A stretch of DNA of 64,000 nucleotides from Diploscapter coronatus (lineage: Eukaryota > Nematoda > Chromadorea > Rhabditida > Rhabditidae). The translations under genes were made by a program, and so were the position numbers. The notes beneath the pieces were generated by a model that saw only the letters and a program-made list of their open reading frames with translations, was not told the origin of the DNA and searched no databases. Positions 40,075 to 51,610 of the stretch are shown one piece after another. Every line of letters begins with the position of its first letter. Positions within the stretch are counted from its first letter, which is position 1. Location of the stretch: NCBI GenBank assembly GCA_964036155.1, contig OZ038422.1, forward strand, positions 33,007,201-33,071,200, given 5' to 3'.

Positions 40075-43000
40075 ATGTCGGACACGCGACTGACGCACCT
40101 CTTCTCGTTGCTGGAGTCCAAGAACAGGGCCATTCGGGCAGAGGCCGCTGCAGCGCTCGGCAGGTACTCCATCGACAATGAAAATCTCGTACAGGTCAGG
40201 CAATTTGTCAATCGCACTCGGGAATTGGGCTCATTGTGTCGGTTTCAGAGCCTTCTGAAGAGTCTGGGCTCGCCCTCGTGGGACGTGCGCATTTCCACAG
40301 GCAATGCATTGCACTCGATCCTCTCTGTCATTCGGGCCAATTCCACTTCAACCACCACCAACAGCAGTAAGGCGGACAAGACAGTGGAGTCTATTGCAGC
40401 CGGACTGCAGCAATTCGACTCGCTCGCTGTGCTGCGTTCATTCAGACCTCTTCTTAGGTATTACTATTTGAAAAATTGTAAATGACGGAAAGTGTAGATA
40501 GTGCAGAATGCTAGAATAAGAAACAATGGTAGGAAAAGATGTCGTTTTTTTTTTTTCGATTTCTCGCCATTTACAGATTTTCACATTGTTCCCAATCAAA
40601 TGAACCACAATAATGTTTTCAGTATCGACAGTTCTGAGCTGAATTCGCTGGAGAAATGCCGTCTGTCGAGCAAAGAGCAGAGGCAGCTCATCGACGAACA
40701 ACTCGACCTGCTGCCCTCTGCAGGCGTCAGTTGTGTCAGTCTCATTCTCCTTCGTTCACTCCCCAAATCTCGGCATTTCAGGGCGAATTCCTCACAGACA
40801 GAGAAGTGTGTGAGGCAGTGTCCAGTCACAACTCGTCTCCGCGAGGCAGCGTCGACGGGGAGACACAGGATTTGGTTAATTCGGATGCGACAACGGGAAC
40901 TGAAGTGAAGAAGGAAGAGGCAGATGAAGCTGCACCAACGACTTCCTCAGATGAGAGTGTGAAGAATGCAGTAGAAAAATTCACAAACAGGTAGGCGCAT
41001 TTGTCCCCCATTCGAGTGTCCCAATTCTCTCATTTCAGTCTGCTTTCGCTGCTCGCCGATCAACGCTGGCAGACTCGCCACGGGGCTGCAGTCGCCATCG
41101 CGAAAGTCTTCTGCAACTGCTATTCTCTGTAGGAATTGATCACTTCGTCTCACAACCAATTCATTCAAGACTTTTCAAAACTTGACTCGCAGAAAAGTAG
41201 CACATCGTTTCGAGCGAGAAAAGCGACATGCTCTTTTCCTCTCTCTCAATACGATACATTATTTTTCTGCGAGTTGAGCTTTGAGAAGTTTGTTCATTCA
41301 AACAATTCTTCCTTTCAGACTGCCCTCCACTCTGGTTGACAACTCTGCTCTCCGCCTTCTGCAAGTCCTCGTTCTGGATCAGTTCAATGACTTTGTTTCA
41401 GGTTCGATTCAAAGATATTCATTCAGCGATGGTGATTCATCGCAACTTTAGGCAGAAATGCGACGGCCCCCGTTCGCGAAACGTGTGCGCAGGCACTCGG
41501 CCATCTGCTGCATTTGACTGACGAGCACAGAAAGGAGCACGTTCTCGAGACTCTCGTCAAAATGCTCGAAATCAAGGGAGACAAGGTTGAAAGACGTTCT
41601 GTGTGTTATTGTCAAATGCAGAGAATTTCAGCTGTGGCATTGCAGACAAAGCGCTCTGCTCGTCATGAAGTACTACTTCGCAGTGGCGACTGCCTCTGAT
41701 TCATTCGACCGCTGCTTCAAACTCGTTGTTTCCTCCCTCAGCGACCCAGTTGACGATGTGAGTTCTGGGCCGTACGCCCGTACTAAATTCCCCCTCTCAG
41801 GTCGAGTTAAGTCCAGTCTCTCCCAAAATGCCGAGAAGATTAAGTTAACCTGAGATCAAGTTAGAGGACTTAGTACGGGTCCTGCTGTGTTCTCTTCCTC
41901 TTCTCCGTTCTTCATTCCAATCATCTCCACTATCTTTACAGGTAGTGTGCTGTGCAGTGAACACACTGTCGAGTTTCATCGCCAACCAATCGACAGACCA
42001 GAAGCGGGCAGATTTGGTCGAGAGAATAATGCACAACATTTGGCAGCTGCTGGAAGTCGAGTCGAAGAAGGATCAGGTCTGTACAATCAGTCATTCTCTT
42101 ATTGGCCTCTTGCACTAGTTACTCGCAAGTTATTCTTACCCTTTTGTAAAAGTTACCGCTTTTCTGGAAAATAGCATGAATAAAAGAAAAGAGGGTAACT
42201 TCTACGAAAGAGTAAGTAACTTGAAGGTAACTAGTACAGAAGGCCTTGTTCTTCAATCGAGAGAAGAATGTTTCAGCTGCGCTCTGGCCTGGACGCCCTG
42301 GCGATTGACCTGCTCCAAATTGTGGACACCTGGATCAAAGTCGAGCCTACAGCCACTTTGTCGAGGTGAGGCTCAAATCCATCTCCACTCTAAATGATTC
42401 CTTCTGCTTCAGAGAGCAGACAATGACGATCGCGGAAATGATGGATGCCTCGTTCGTGTCGCGCACACACAAAATCGTCATTCTATTGGACCTAACGCTG
42501 CAGCGCAGCTCTCGCCAACTCACAGCCACTGTCAGTCCCTCTGCTCTTTTTCGAATTTATCCATCCCTTTTGTGACCCTCCCTCACTTTCTGCACAATTG
42601 TAGAGTAGTTTTTGCAGAAACTGGGCGAAAACAACAAAAGGGTGTGGATGAAGAGGGGTGAAAATGACAATGCCAACTCATCTCTGTCCACTTGCAGGAT
42701 GTGTTCACTCTGCTCAAGTCTTTCTATCGCGTGATTCTCTTCGCCCCACCCACAGACAGTCTCGCTCTTCTCGAGCAGATCTACATAACTAGTCGACGAA
42801 TTCTTGATCTCTACAAGTCTGTTCATTTCTTCTGCTTGTTCTCGATAAAATGCAGATGATTTTCAGAGAATCGATAATTACGGGTAATCAAGTGAGTCAG
42901 GTGATTGGCAAATGGATCGGGTGTCTCCTCTTCGACCACGTCAGTCCTGTGATCGGTAAGCAGCAATTCAGCTCCCTTTCATCTTCCATCCATCCTCAGA

Positions 43001-46000
43001 CTTGTCGAAACTTGACCCGCAGAAAAACTAGTGTCGTATTGAGAGAGGAAAAGAGCACGTCATCGTTTTCTCTCGAAACGACGTGCTATTTCTTCTTCAG
43101 GTCCTAATTTTGAGAAGTCTATCGATTCTTTCGATTTCAGATGTATTCGTGTATGAAGTGGACGGACAGAACAGCAATCGGAACGAGCCAAACGAGCGGC
43201 TGGGCAGCGAGGAGATGCGATTCCTCAACGACAGGCAACAATCTCGTATTGTTCATCACAAATGAACCCTTGTCAATTTCAGAGAAAAGGACAATATCTA
43301 TATGACGCGGAAGATTCTGGCCTCAAAACTCCTGGCCCTGCTGCTGGATGCGCTCTATCAGAGCCAGGTGGAGATCGGTCAGCAGCCCCTGTCTCTGGCC
43401 ATTCAACTCCTCTTCGGACCCTATCTCAAATCCACCTCCCTCTTTCCGGTGATGGGTGCGGCCATCCTCGTCAATGAATGGGCAGCCCTCTACCAGGCAG
43501 CAGTCAGCAGGTGAGCTCGTCCTCTTCTCCAGCTTATTATAAAGTTCAACAAACACAAATTAAGCAAATGCCACTTATAGAGCTAGGCACGAGGTAGAGG
43601 ACGTGTGTGTGTGATGATTAAATGTCTAGGCAAACTGCTCGATAAGCAGATAATTTGAAGACAGCATTCAGACTATCCTCTAGCTTTATGTCTATTTACT
43701 TGATGGCCTTGGCAAATGGATGAATGATATAAGCATGATAACTTTACAAAAAAAAAACCCTCTATCCTTCTCTTCTTTAGCGAACTTATAATATTCAGTG
43801 GTAAATCAGTCAACCCCCCTCTGACCCTCATCCAGCTATGCGACTCGCACCTTCGTTCTCCGGCAGTTTCCTACGACGAATTGACTTCTTCCATCAATCT
43901 GCTCACGAATGTAGGCACTTGAACTGAGGCATTCCACTCAAATGACTGACGTTTTGTTTGCAGGAATGCAACGAATTCATCGATTACTGCACAATTCGGG
44001 GCTGCGACAGAAGCAGACTGACCAGTTCGAATGAGAATGTCGACATCGAGACACTCAGCAAGTGGGTTATTCCATTCGATGACTGCAATGGTCTTTAGAA
44101 AACTCATCTCGCTCGTCCATTTTGAAAATTCATCCACCTTTTCTGGCTAATTCTAGCCATAAGTCGAATGTACTCGTTCAGGTTAGATGTCTCTCGACTA
44201 TTTAGCCTGTTTTCCCGAGCTGGATGATATTTCAAAATGGGTGAAAATTGTTCAAGAACCGTTATTGTTTTGCCTTTTCTTCTCCTGATTGAATGAAGTC
44301 GTGTCGTGTTGCAGATTGGCATATGAGTCGTGCAGAGGCCTACTGTCGAAGGACAAAGACGTCGAGGCTCTGGACGCGCGCTTCAAGCTGCTCACAGACT
44401 CGGTCCAATTCACCAAAATGGCCGTCAGGACGAATGTCATGTCAGTCGGCCCGTTCTTCTTTCCCTCTAATGCCGACTTTTAAATTGCCGAACCGCAGTT
44501 AATCGCATGAAACGGAGATAGTACATATTTTCGAGAGGTGAAAAGAAGATATATGCTCTTTCTCTCGAAAAGGTATACTGTCCCTTTTCATTCGTTTAAG
44601 CGCGGTTAAAAAATTTACAAGACTGCTCTAGTGAATATTTACTTCGTTTCAGCCGAATCAGTGCCTTCCTCTCCTCTGCTCTGTTCTATTTCGGCTATAT
44701 TCCCGAAAAGATGACTCCACTCATTCGGCCCATCGTTGACTGCCTTTTCGTGGAGGAAAACGAAATTATCGCTTCTGAAGTAAACAATTTTTGCATGCAA
44801 TAAAACACGCAAACATGTACTTGAAAAAGGCATGCATCTAAAGAATAGGGAAATAAACAAGAGGAGTGTGTAGGTTAAGGGAGCCTTGATAAAAAAAATT
44901 TAATACAGCTTTTCGTAGTCTCCAACTACAGCCATGCTTATAAATAAAATTCAGCCAGTTTTCGAGTGTAACAAGCAGAGAACTAGTGAAAGCAAGTGTT
45001 GACATGTATAGGAAGGAGGCACATTTTCTGCACCGACGGTATTCGATTGTGTAGAAACTTGGTGGAGTTTACAAGTAAATGTGGACGGAAATAATAGATT
45101 ATGTATTTTATTTATTACGCTTGCTTTTTGAGGCAAACATGCCTATCATTCCCCTTATTCTTTGTACGCAATTATGCATGTTTCCAAAGATGAGATGTCA
45201 TTTTCAAGTGTATGTCTGTATGTTTTATCTTATTCAAAAAGCTGAATTAAATTAGACAAAAAATTTCCGACTCCTTGAATAATATGTGCAAAGTGATGAA
45301 CTTGATCAACTTCTTCCATTTTTGGAAGTTCATGTGTATTTTCAAAGGGAACTTGGAAAATTACAACTTTCTCCCTCTTTCTCTAGACTCGCACCCTTTT
45401 CTTCCTCGCTCTGCACTTAGCGAGCTCTGTTCATTTCAATCAGTTTCTTCTTCCATTTGAATTATTCCAATTTGCACTATTTGCAGATATTCCGTGGTTC
45501 AGTGCCTCGTCTGGTTTTGTTCGGCTGCCAACGCAATCCCAAACCGTATGTGAAGGTGATCGCCCGTGCATTCGAGGGCTTCTCGCAGTGCCCTGTTCGC
45601 ATTCCGACCCTGACAGAATGGTGAGAGGAAATGCACAGAAGCAACTCGACGAACTCATTGAACTTCTCGAATTGACTAAGTTCCAGGTCTGACAAGCCGA
45701 CTTCGATCATTTCACTGGAGCAGCTGAATGCAGAGAGGGAAGCTGTAACAACGACAGTCGACAAGAAGATTTCCCCTGCCAGCAAAAATGCAGAACTATT
45801 CTTCATTGTGAGCCGGGAAATAGTTTTTTTGAAGCGAATAAATTTAAATTCAGATTCTGTCGAATTTCTCTGTCGAGCAGCTTCCCGAATTCTACGCGCT
45901 GTTCGATTTGGACGATGAATTGTGCGACGAAGTGCTGATTGCGCGTCTCGAGCTGCACGGCTGCTTGTGGAGTCGAGTCGGATCGCGACTGTCCGACGTC

Positions 46001-49000
46001 TCCACCGCAAAGCTGTTCACTCTCATGAACAATGACAATCCTGCAAAGAGGTGGGCGAACATTGAAAGGACGATTGTTTGGGAGAAGCTCTATCGAGCCC
46101 TCGTTCTTGTTTTCTGGAGAAACCCTCTCCGATTTCGGCGTATAATAATAATCGTCATTTGAGAGGGCTTATCCCGTACACCTCGAAAGAATTCAGGAGA
46201 AATCCACAAATTCACACAATTCAGACTGGCAGCAGCGAAGGCAGTGTCGACATTCGCTCGCTCGCAGTTGACAGACACAACATCGCGGATGTACGGCCAA
46301 TTGGCTGCAATGGCGAGGGACTTGCACAACGACACGAGCAGACGCGCAGTCGCAGAAGTCCTCTACAGGTTCATTCACTGCAATCTCTATTCACCCTCTC
46401 TGTCTGTCTGCTAGATTCTTATAAAAAAAAAGACACACAGATTATCCACTTGGGGGTCCTAGATTTAGGGTAAGATGGACCATGTTTGGTCTCAAAACGT
46501 TGAGCCACAATGTGTTGAGATTTTCTATACAAGAATTAGCTTACCATACCTTATCCTTACCTTTTTCCCTGTTTCTCAGATGATATATCTTTTGCAAGAA
46601 AGCCGCCTGCATTCCAGGTTGTCTCTGCTCGACTCTGCTCTGTCAGGAGTGATCTCTTTGTTCGCCCCAATGGCCTTCTCTCTGCTCGTCGACAAGATCG
46701 AGGAAATCCGCAACATGGCCAGCGAGGCATTTCGCCACTTCATGCCTCTGCTCATGCTGGTTCGTTCACTGCACTGCTCAACTCTAGGAAATTCCTTCTT
46801 CTTGCAGGAGTCGCCCCTTCCCCCTGCCGGTCTGACCGCAGATCTGCTGCGAGAACGCGAGAGGAACATCGACTTCATCCACGTGCTGAGTTCTCCCTCC
46901 AAACTGCCCATTGTCGCACGCGAGGCAATCAGCGGACTCACAACCGACATCGAACCCAGACATTATCAGCTGGTGAGGAGAATTCATTGAATAGCATTCA
47001 TGCATTGTCTTGTTCAGGAAGGAATAACCTGGATGCGATTTCTGAGAAGATACAATCTGAACGGAGTGTTGGCAGACGACATGGGACTGGGCAAGACGCT
47101 GATGACGCTATGCTCGATTGTCATGTCGATAGAGGAAGGTGAGTGAATGCTGGCAGAGAGAATGAATAAACGCATTGAATTACAGACAAGGAGTCGGCCC
47201 GCTGCAGTCTGATTGTCTGTCCGCGCACTCTGGTCGACCACTGGTGCAACGAATACAAACGATTCTTCCCTCACAGAATGCCTGCCAAACAGAGCTTGAC
47301 CAGTTACAAGACTGCAGAGATCATTGTCATTGGCTACGACGATTTGAAGAGCAATCCGTCTTTCGAGTCAGCCACAACATTTCTCTTTAGAAATTCATCC
47401 AGAATAGTGATTCCTTGCAGAAAGAAGACGTGGAATTACGTAGTGCTGGACGAGGGTCACGTGATGCGAAATGCGAAGACACAGATTTGGCGGTCAGCGA
47501 ATAAATTGAGAGCACAGAGCAGACTCATTCTGTCGGGAACTCCTGTGCAGGTTGGATAGATGCAAAGAGCAGGGTTGGGACTTTTCGACCGCCAAAATTC
47601 ATGATCATCTCTTTCGTCCCATTATTAAGGATAATAACGCCAAATTGAGTGAAATAATTCATCGCATAAGGGAGATATTTGCGGTGGCAAACGTCCCAAT
47701 GTCTGGCAGAGAGTTGATTGACTGAATGCGTTGCTTGCAGAACAGCCCGTCCGATGTGTGGGCGCTGTTCGAGTGGCTCATGCCTGGCTACCTCGGCACA
47801 GAGAAGCAGTTCAGAGGCAATTTCCTGCGGAAAATCATCCGCTGCAGAGGAGTGCGGGCGACGGAAAGAGACATGCAAGAAGGGGATGAGGCTGTCAAAA
47901 TGCTGCACAAACTCATTCTGCCTTTCGTGCTCAGAAGATTGAAGAATGAGGTAAGTTCACTGGGACAAGAACTAACGAGGGAAGTCGGAATGAATTTTTT
48001 TTTTTAATTTTAGGTGCTAAAAGAGCTGCCGGAGAAGAATCTGCAGGATGTGGAGTGTCAGTTGACAGACAGACAGAGGCAGATCTATAGATTCATTGTC
48101 GACAGGTTTGTAAGATTGCTGTGAATGTTCATTCACTCGACAGCCATCCTCTCCTTGCAGATGCTCGAGCGACGAAGCCATTCCCTCGACGCCCCATATC
48201 TCTCCGCTGCACGCGCTCATCACTCTCAGGAAATTGCTCGATCATGCCAAACTCGTCGTTGATGTTCTGCACAAATTGGAGGCTCCCATTGAAATGATGA
48301 GAGACGTGAGTGGGGAAGGGTGGAGAGATTCGCGCAAATATTGTTCCCAAAAAGACCGATGATGAAAAATATCGAATCAAAACAACAATGAAGAATCGTA
48401 TATCTTCAGAGCGAAAGCCTCAAATCACGAGTGTGCGATTTGAGTTTTTAGTCTGAAGTAGAGCGAATTCATCGCTTCTGAGCTGCATGTTTGAAATGGT
48501 TGACTTGCAGCTAAAGGCGCGATGAGACAGGCGAAAAAAGCTTCTATCTTGTAATCAAACAAACTTGTGATTACTAAAAGGCGAAGCTGAGGTCTCTGTT
48601 CTTTTGAAATGAATAAATCAAATTCGCGATTCATTTGAAAATCCCCTTTCATAATTTTGCCTGTTTTCAGCTGGAAGCAGAATCTTCTGGGAAGCTGGAG
48701 GTTCTCGGCCAGCTGTTGAGTGAGTGCGGCATTTGTCAGGCAAAGGACGATTCCGGAACTGAGAAGGCAGCAATTGGAATTCCTGATGAAGGTGGGCAGA
48801 AGAAAAAAAAAGAATAAGCTTGTAACGTTTTCTAAAATTTGCACTGCACTACAAAAAAGCAATGACACCACCACACTGCGTACTATAGCTGCAGTTGTCT
48901 TCTTGCAGGTTTAAAAGGGAATAGAATAGAATGATTGATTGAATTGCAGAAGTGCTGGAAGATATGGAGTCTGCCTCGCAGCCCTCGCATCGCGCACTCA

Positions 49001-51610
49001 TCTTCTGCCAGTGGAAGGCCTCGGTTCAACTCGTCTCTGATGCCCTCAAAAGGTATTGTTTGCAAACAGGAATAATTCGTCTGGACACGCATTTCTGGAA
49101 TAGATGAAATAGAGCTAGCTGCCTGCAAACAACATACCAGCAGATGATCAATCGCAAAAAACATTCTTTAGACGCATAGTCGAGAAGGTTGAATGTATCG
49201 TTAATTGGAGAGAAAATCGATACTCATGCAGCAATTAGAAATCGAATTTGTAACGAAACAGTGAGTCGCGTAGAAGAGAAACGAGATGAATAGCATAATT
49301 TTTGGGATATCGGCATTCTTTCTAATCAATAATAACAAGATGGAGAATGAATATTGAAAAGTATAAATATCCAGGAGGAATAATATTCTTAAAAAAAATA
49401 GATTCGCTGCCTTTCTGCGCAGTATCTGTCTTCTCCGCACAATGCATTTAATTCATTTGATCTGAATTCGGAAATGGAATATCCTTTTTGACAGTGTAGA
49501 AAAAGAATGACACGCAGGAAATACATTGAAAAATGGTGCAGTACATACGAATTTGAAGGGTTTCTCTAGGTTTTCTTTATAAAATAGTCTGATTGCTATT
49601 TTCAGGCAATTTTCTCGCCCTATCCCGCACCTGATTTTGGACGGCAATGTGCCACCTGCTTCCCGCCAGTCGGTCGTCGACCAATTTAACAGCAACAGCT
49701 CCATCGACGTGCTCGTCCTCACCACTCATGTTAGTTGAAGAACAACCAATCACTACATTACTCATTCTGATGACCTGTTCATACTTTGTTCGCTCTAGCG
49801 CGAATATTCATAATAGTATTGTTCGAGGTGATGAGCGCAAAGAGTCGTCCTCTTTTTTCTTCACGAGCAGCACTATTTTTCAATGTTCCTGATATGATGA
49901 ACAAAGTCTAAACGAGCCCTAATTTCTCCCACTCTCTTGCCTATTTCTTATCATTTTTCTCGAATTTCCTAGAAAGTGGCACGTGAAAAAGATCAAAGTG
50001 AATATCGAGCTCGCCATAGAATTCGGTGCTAGAAAAAGTGCGCTCCAATCAGAAATGGGTTATCTCCTTTTCCCGCCCATTCTAGAGAAGATGATGAAGG
50101 GGAGAAAATCACTCATTCTTGATTTGGAACGTGCTCTTTTTAACATCGAATTCAACATTGGCGCACTCGATAATGCCGAGTCATTTTGAAGTGGCATTCT
50201 TCTCGTGTTTAATCCATAATTCTTCTCACTTCAGATTGGAGGAGTCGGCCTCAATTTGACTGGCGCCGACGTCGTCATTTTCCTCGATCACGATTGGAAC
50301 CCAATGAAAGACTTGCAGGCAATTGACAGGTAAATGAGTGAACAAGAAACCTTGTAAGTCACATCCATTTGTATTCCACAGCCAATTCATGGTTCTCCCT
50401 GTATTTACAGACGAATAGGGAGGGCAGGGAATGTAGGAAAAGGGTAGAAATTAAAAGAAAAAAAAACGTCCGTAAATACAAGGGGTTCCAATTCGTACAG
50501 GATTGAGAAACTCCTGCAGAAACTGGATGTGAATCACAATTACATAAGGGTGTAGTGTTGATGAGACTAATGCAGAAATGAATGAATTGGATTGTAGAGC
50601 GCACAGACTCGGCCAGACTCGCAATGTGAATGTCTATCGACTTGTCACAAAGGGCACCATCGAGGAGAAAGTCATGTCGCTCTGCAAATTCAAAGTCAAC
50701 ACCGCGGAGGTTGGAACCATTGAAATGAATCATTTTTCATTCAGACGTTGTAAATTTTCACACCCGCATAAACGAGATAGCGTGTCTTATCGAGAGAGGA
50801 AGAGTACATGTCTTCTGTCTGTCCTTCGAAAAGACACTATTTCGTTCATACGGGCACCAGCGGGTTTGAAAATTTATAATTCCTCTTCTTCCTCCATTCA
50901 ATAAATTAATTCACCGCGTTTCAGGCTCTGATCGGTGCAGAAAATGCCTCCCTGCGTTCAATGGGCACGACTGAATTGATGGAAATGTTCACACTGGAGG
51001 GTGATGACAAGCCTGCCGCGAGAGAACCGAGCAGGAAGAAAACAAAGAAGTGAGTTGAAAAAAGAATTTATCTGTATTCCACATTCACTTCCTGCACAAG
51101 TATAACCATGGACTTCCCGTAAAATTCATCAGTTATTTTTCTTACATTCCTTGCCCTCAAAGTCTGACGAGTTTTACAGGAAACCATAATTACAGTAGCG
51201 CGCAAAAGTGTTTTATATTTCGTATATGATCACGTGAATCCTGCCATATAAGCGTCAAATCGGCTGCATGAAAAATGTTCGATTTTTGCGCGTAAATTCG
51301 ATCATTCCGAAATTTTTTGACGGAATAAGTAAAGGGCCTTGAGGTCTATATGCCTGCTGAAGACCATCCAACTTTACGTCATATACGAAATCAATATCAA
51401 ATATTTTTACTCGTTACGGCATATCCTGAAACTAGATTTGATATATAAAAAGCTAGAATAGAAAGATCGGATGAATTCTATGATTCCAGAAGCAGTGGCA
51501 ATTCGTCTCTGACCGAGGAGGAGAAGTGGAACCTCGTGGAGCTGTGGGACGAGAGTCAGTACGCAGAGCAGTTCGACGTGGCTAACTTCATGCGAATGGC
51601 TCACAGTTAG
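40075..51610 (+). CDS. btf-1: BTAF1/Mot1 TBP-associated SNF2-family ATPase
   Basis: About 39 exons encode roughly 1,680 aa, slightly shorter than the usual 1,850. The N-terminus [14 protein letters not shown] then [27 protein letters not shown] and similar blocks are the HEAT repeats that grip TBP. The C-terminal ATPase has [20 protein letters not shown], Walker A DDMGLGKT (47078-47098), ILSGTPVQ, the family-typical DEGH box (47449-47460), [38 protein letters not shown] and [15 protein letters not shown]. The last exon (after 51490) ends in [16 protein letters not shown]1 uses ATP to strip TBP from DNA in the nucleus. Many introns contain foldback elements of several families. The start follows a TTGCAG acceptor. 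AATAAA lies near 51960. The symbol follows the C. elegans orthologue. Confidence 0.93.
41168..41290. repeat. Foldback element, family D, in BTAF1 intron
   Basis: AGACTTTTCAAAACTTGACT on the left, GAGTTGAGCTTTGAGAAGTT on the right; inner GTAGCACATCGTTTCGAG pairs with CAATACGATACATTAT. Confidence 0.7.
41775..41882. repeat. Foldback element in BTAF1 intron
   Basis: CGCCCGTACTAAATTCCCCC on the left pairs with TTAGAGGACTTAGTACGGGT on the right; inner AGGTCGAGTTAA pairs with TTAACCTGAG. Confidence 0.65.
42103..42245. repeat. Foldback element in BTAF1 intron
   Basis: GGCCTCTTGCACTAGTTACT on the left pairs with GGTAACTAGTACAGAAGGCC on the right; inner CGCAAGTTATTCTTACCC pairs with GAGTAAGTAACTTG. 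Confidence 0.7.
42998..43120. repeat. Foldback element, family D, in BTAF1 intron
   Basis: AGACTTGTCGAAACTTGACC on the left and TTTTGAGAAGTCT on the right, inner arms GAAAAGAGCACGTC and GACGTGCTATTTC. Confidence 0.7.
44118..44243. repeat. Foldback element in BTAF1 intron
   Basis: CCATTTTGAAAATTCATCC on the left pairs with GGATGATATTTCAAAATGG on the right. Confidence 0.65.
44478..44612. repeat. Foldback element, family D-like, in BTAF1 intron
   Basis: CCGAACCGCAGTTAA near the left end pairs with TTAAGCGCGGTTAA on the right; inner AGTACATATTTTCGAGAGG pairs with TCTCGAAAAGGTATACTG. Confidence 0.6.
47577..47692. repeat. Foldback element in BTAF1 intron
   Basis: GGGACTTTTCGACCGCCA on the left corresponds to TGGGACGTTTGCCACCGC on the complement of the right arm. 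It sits between the ATPase exons ending LSGTPVQ and starting NSPSDVW. Confidence 0.6.
49771..49920. repeat. MITE, family B, in BTAF1 intron
   Basis: ACCTGTTCATACTTTGTTCG on the left pairs with TGAACAAAGTCTAAACGAGC on the right. The right end CCC is followed by TAA. It lies in the intron between the helicase exons VLVLTTH and IGGVGLN. Confidence 0.6.
50380..50500. repeat. Foldback element in BTAF1 intron
   Basis: CCAATTCATGGTTCTCCCTG and TATTTACAGAC on the left pair with GTCCGTAAATACAAGGGGTT and CCAATTCG on the right. Confidence 0.6.
50748..50881. repeat. Foldback element, family D-like, in BTAF1 intron
   Basis: TTGTAAATTTTCACACCCGC on the left pairs with GCGGGTTTGAAAATTTATAA on the right; inner GAGATAGCGTGTCTTATCG pairs with CGAAAAGACACTATTTCG. 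Confidence 0.7.
51105..51195. repeat. Foldback element in BTAF1 intron
   Basis: ATAACCATGGACTTCCCGTA on the left corresponds to GAGTTTTACAGGAAACCATA on the right arm. Confidence 0.5.

Noticed and set aside
40735..40782. Possible GC donor in BTAF1 (GCAG/GCGTCA)
   Set aside because: GT donors in the correct phase (GGC/GTCAGT or TGT/GTCAGT) are available, so a GC intron is not needed.
45477..46010. 177-codon open frame on the minus strand
   Set aside because: It is antisense to well-matched BTAF1 exons and has no recognisable domain.
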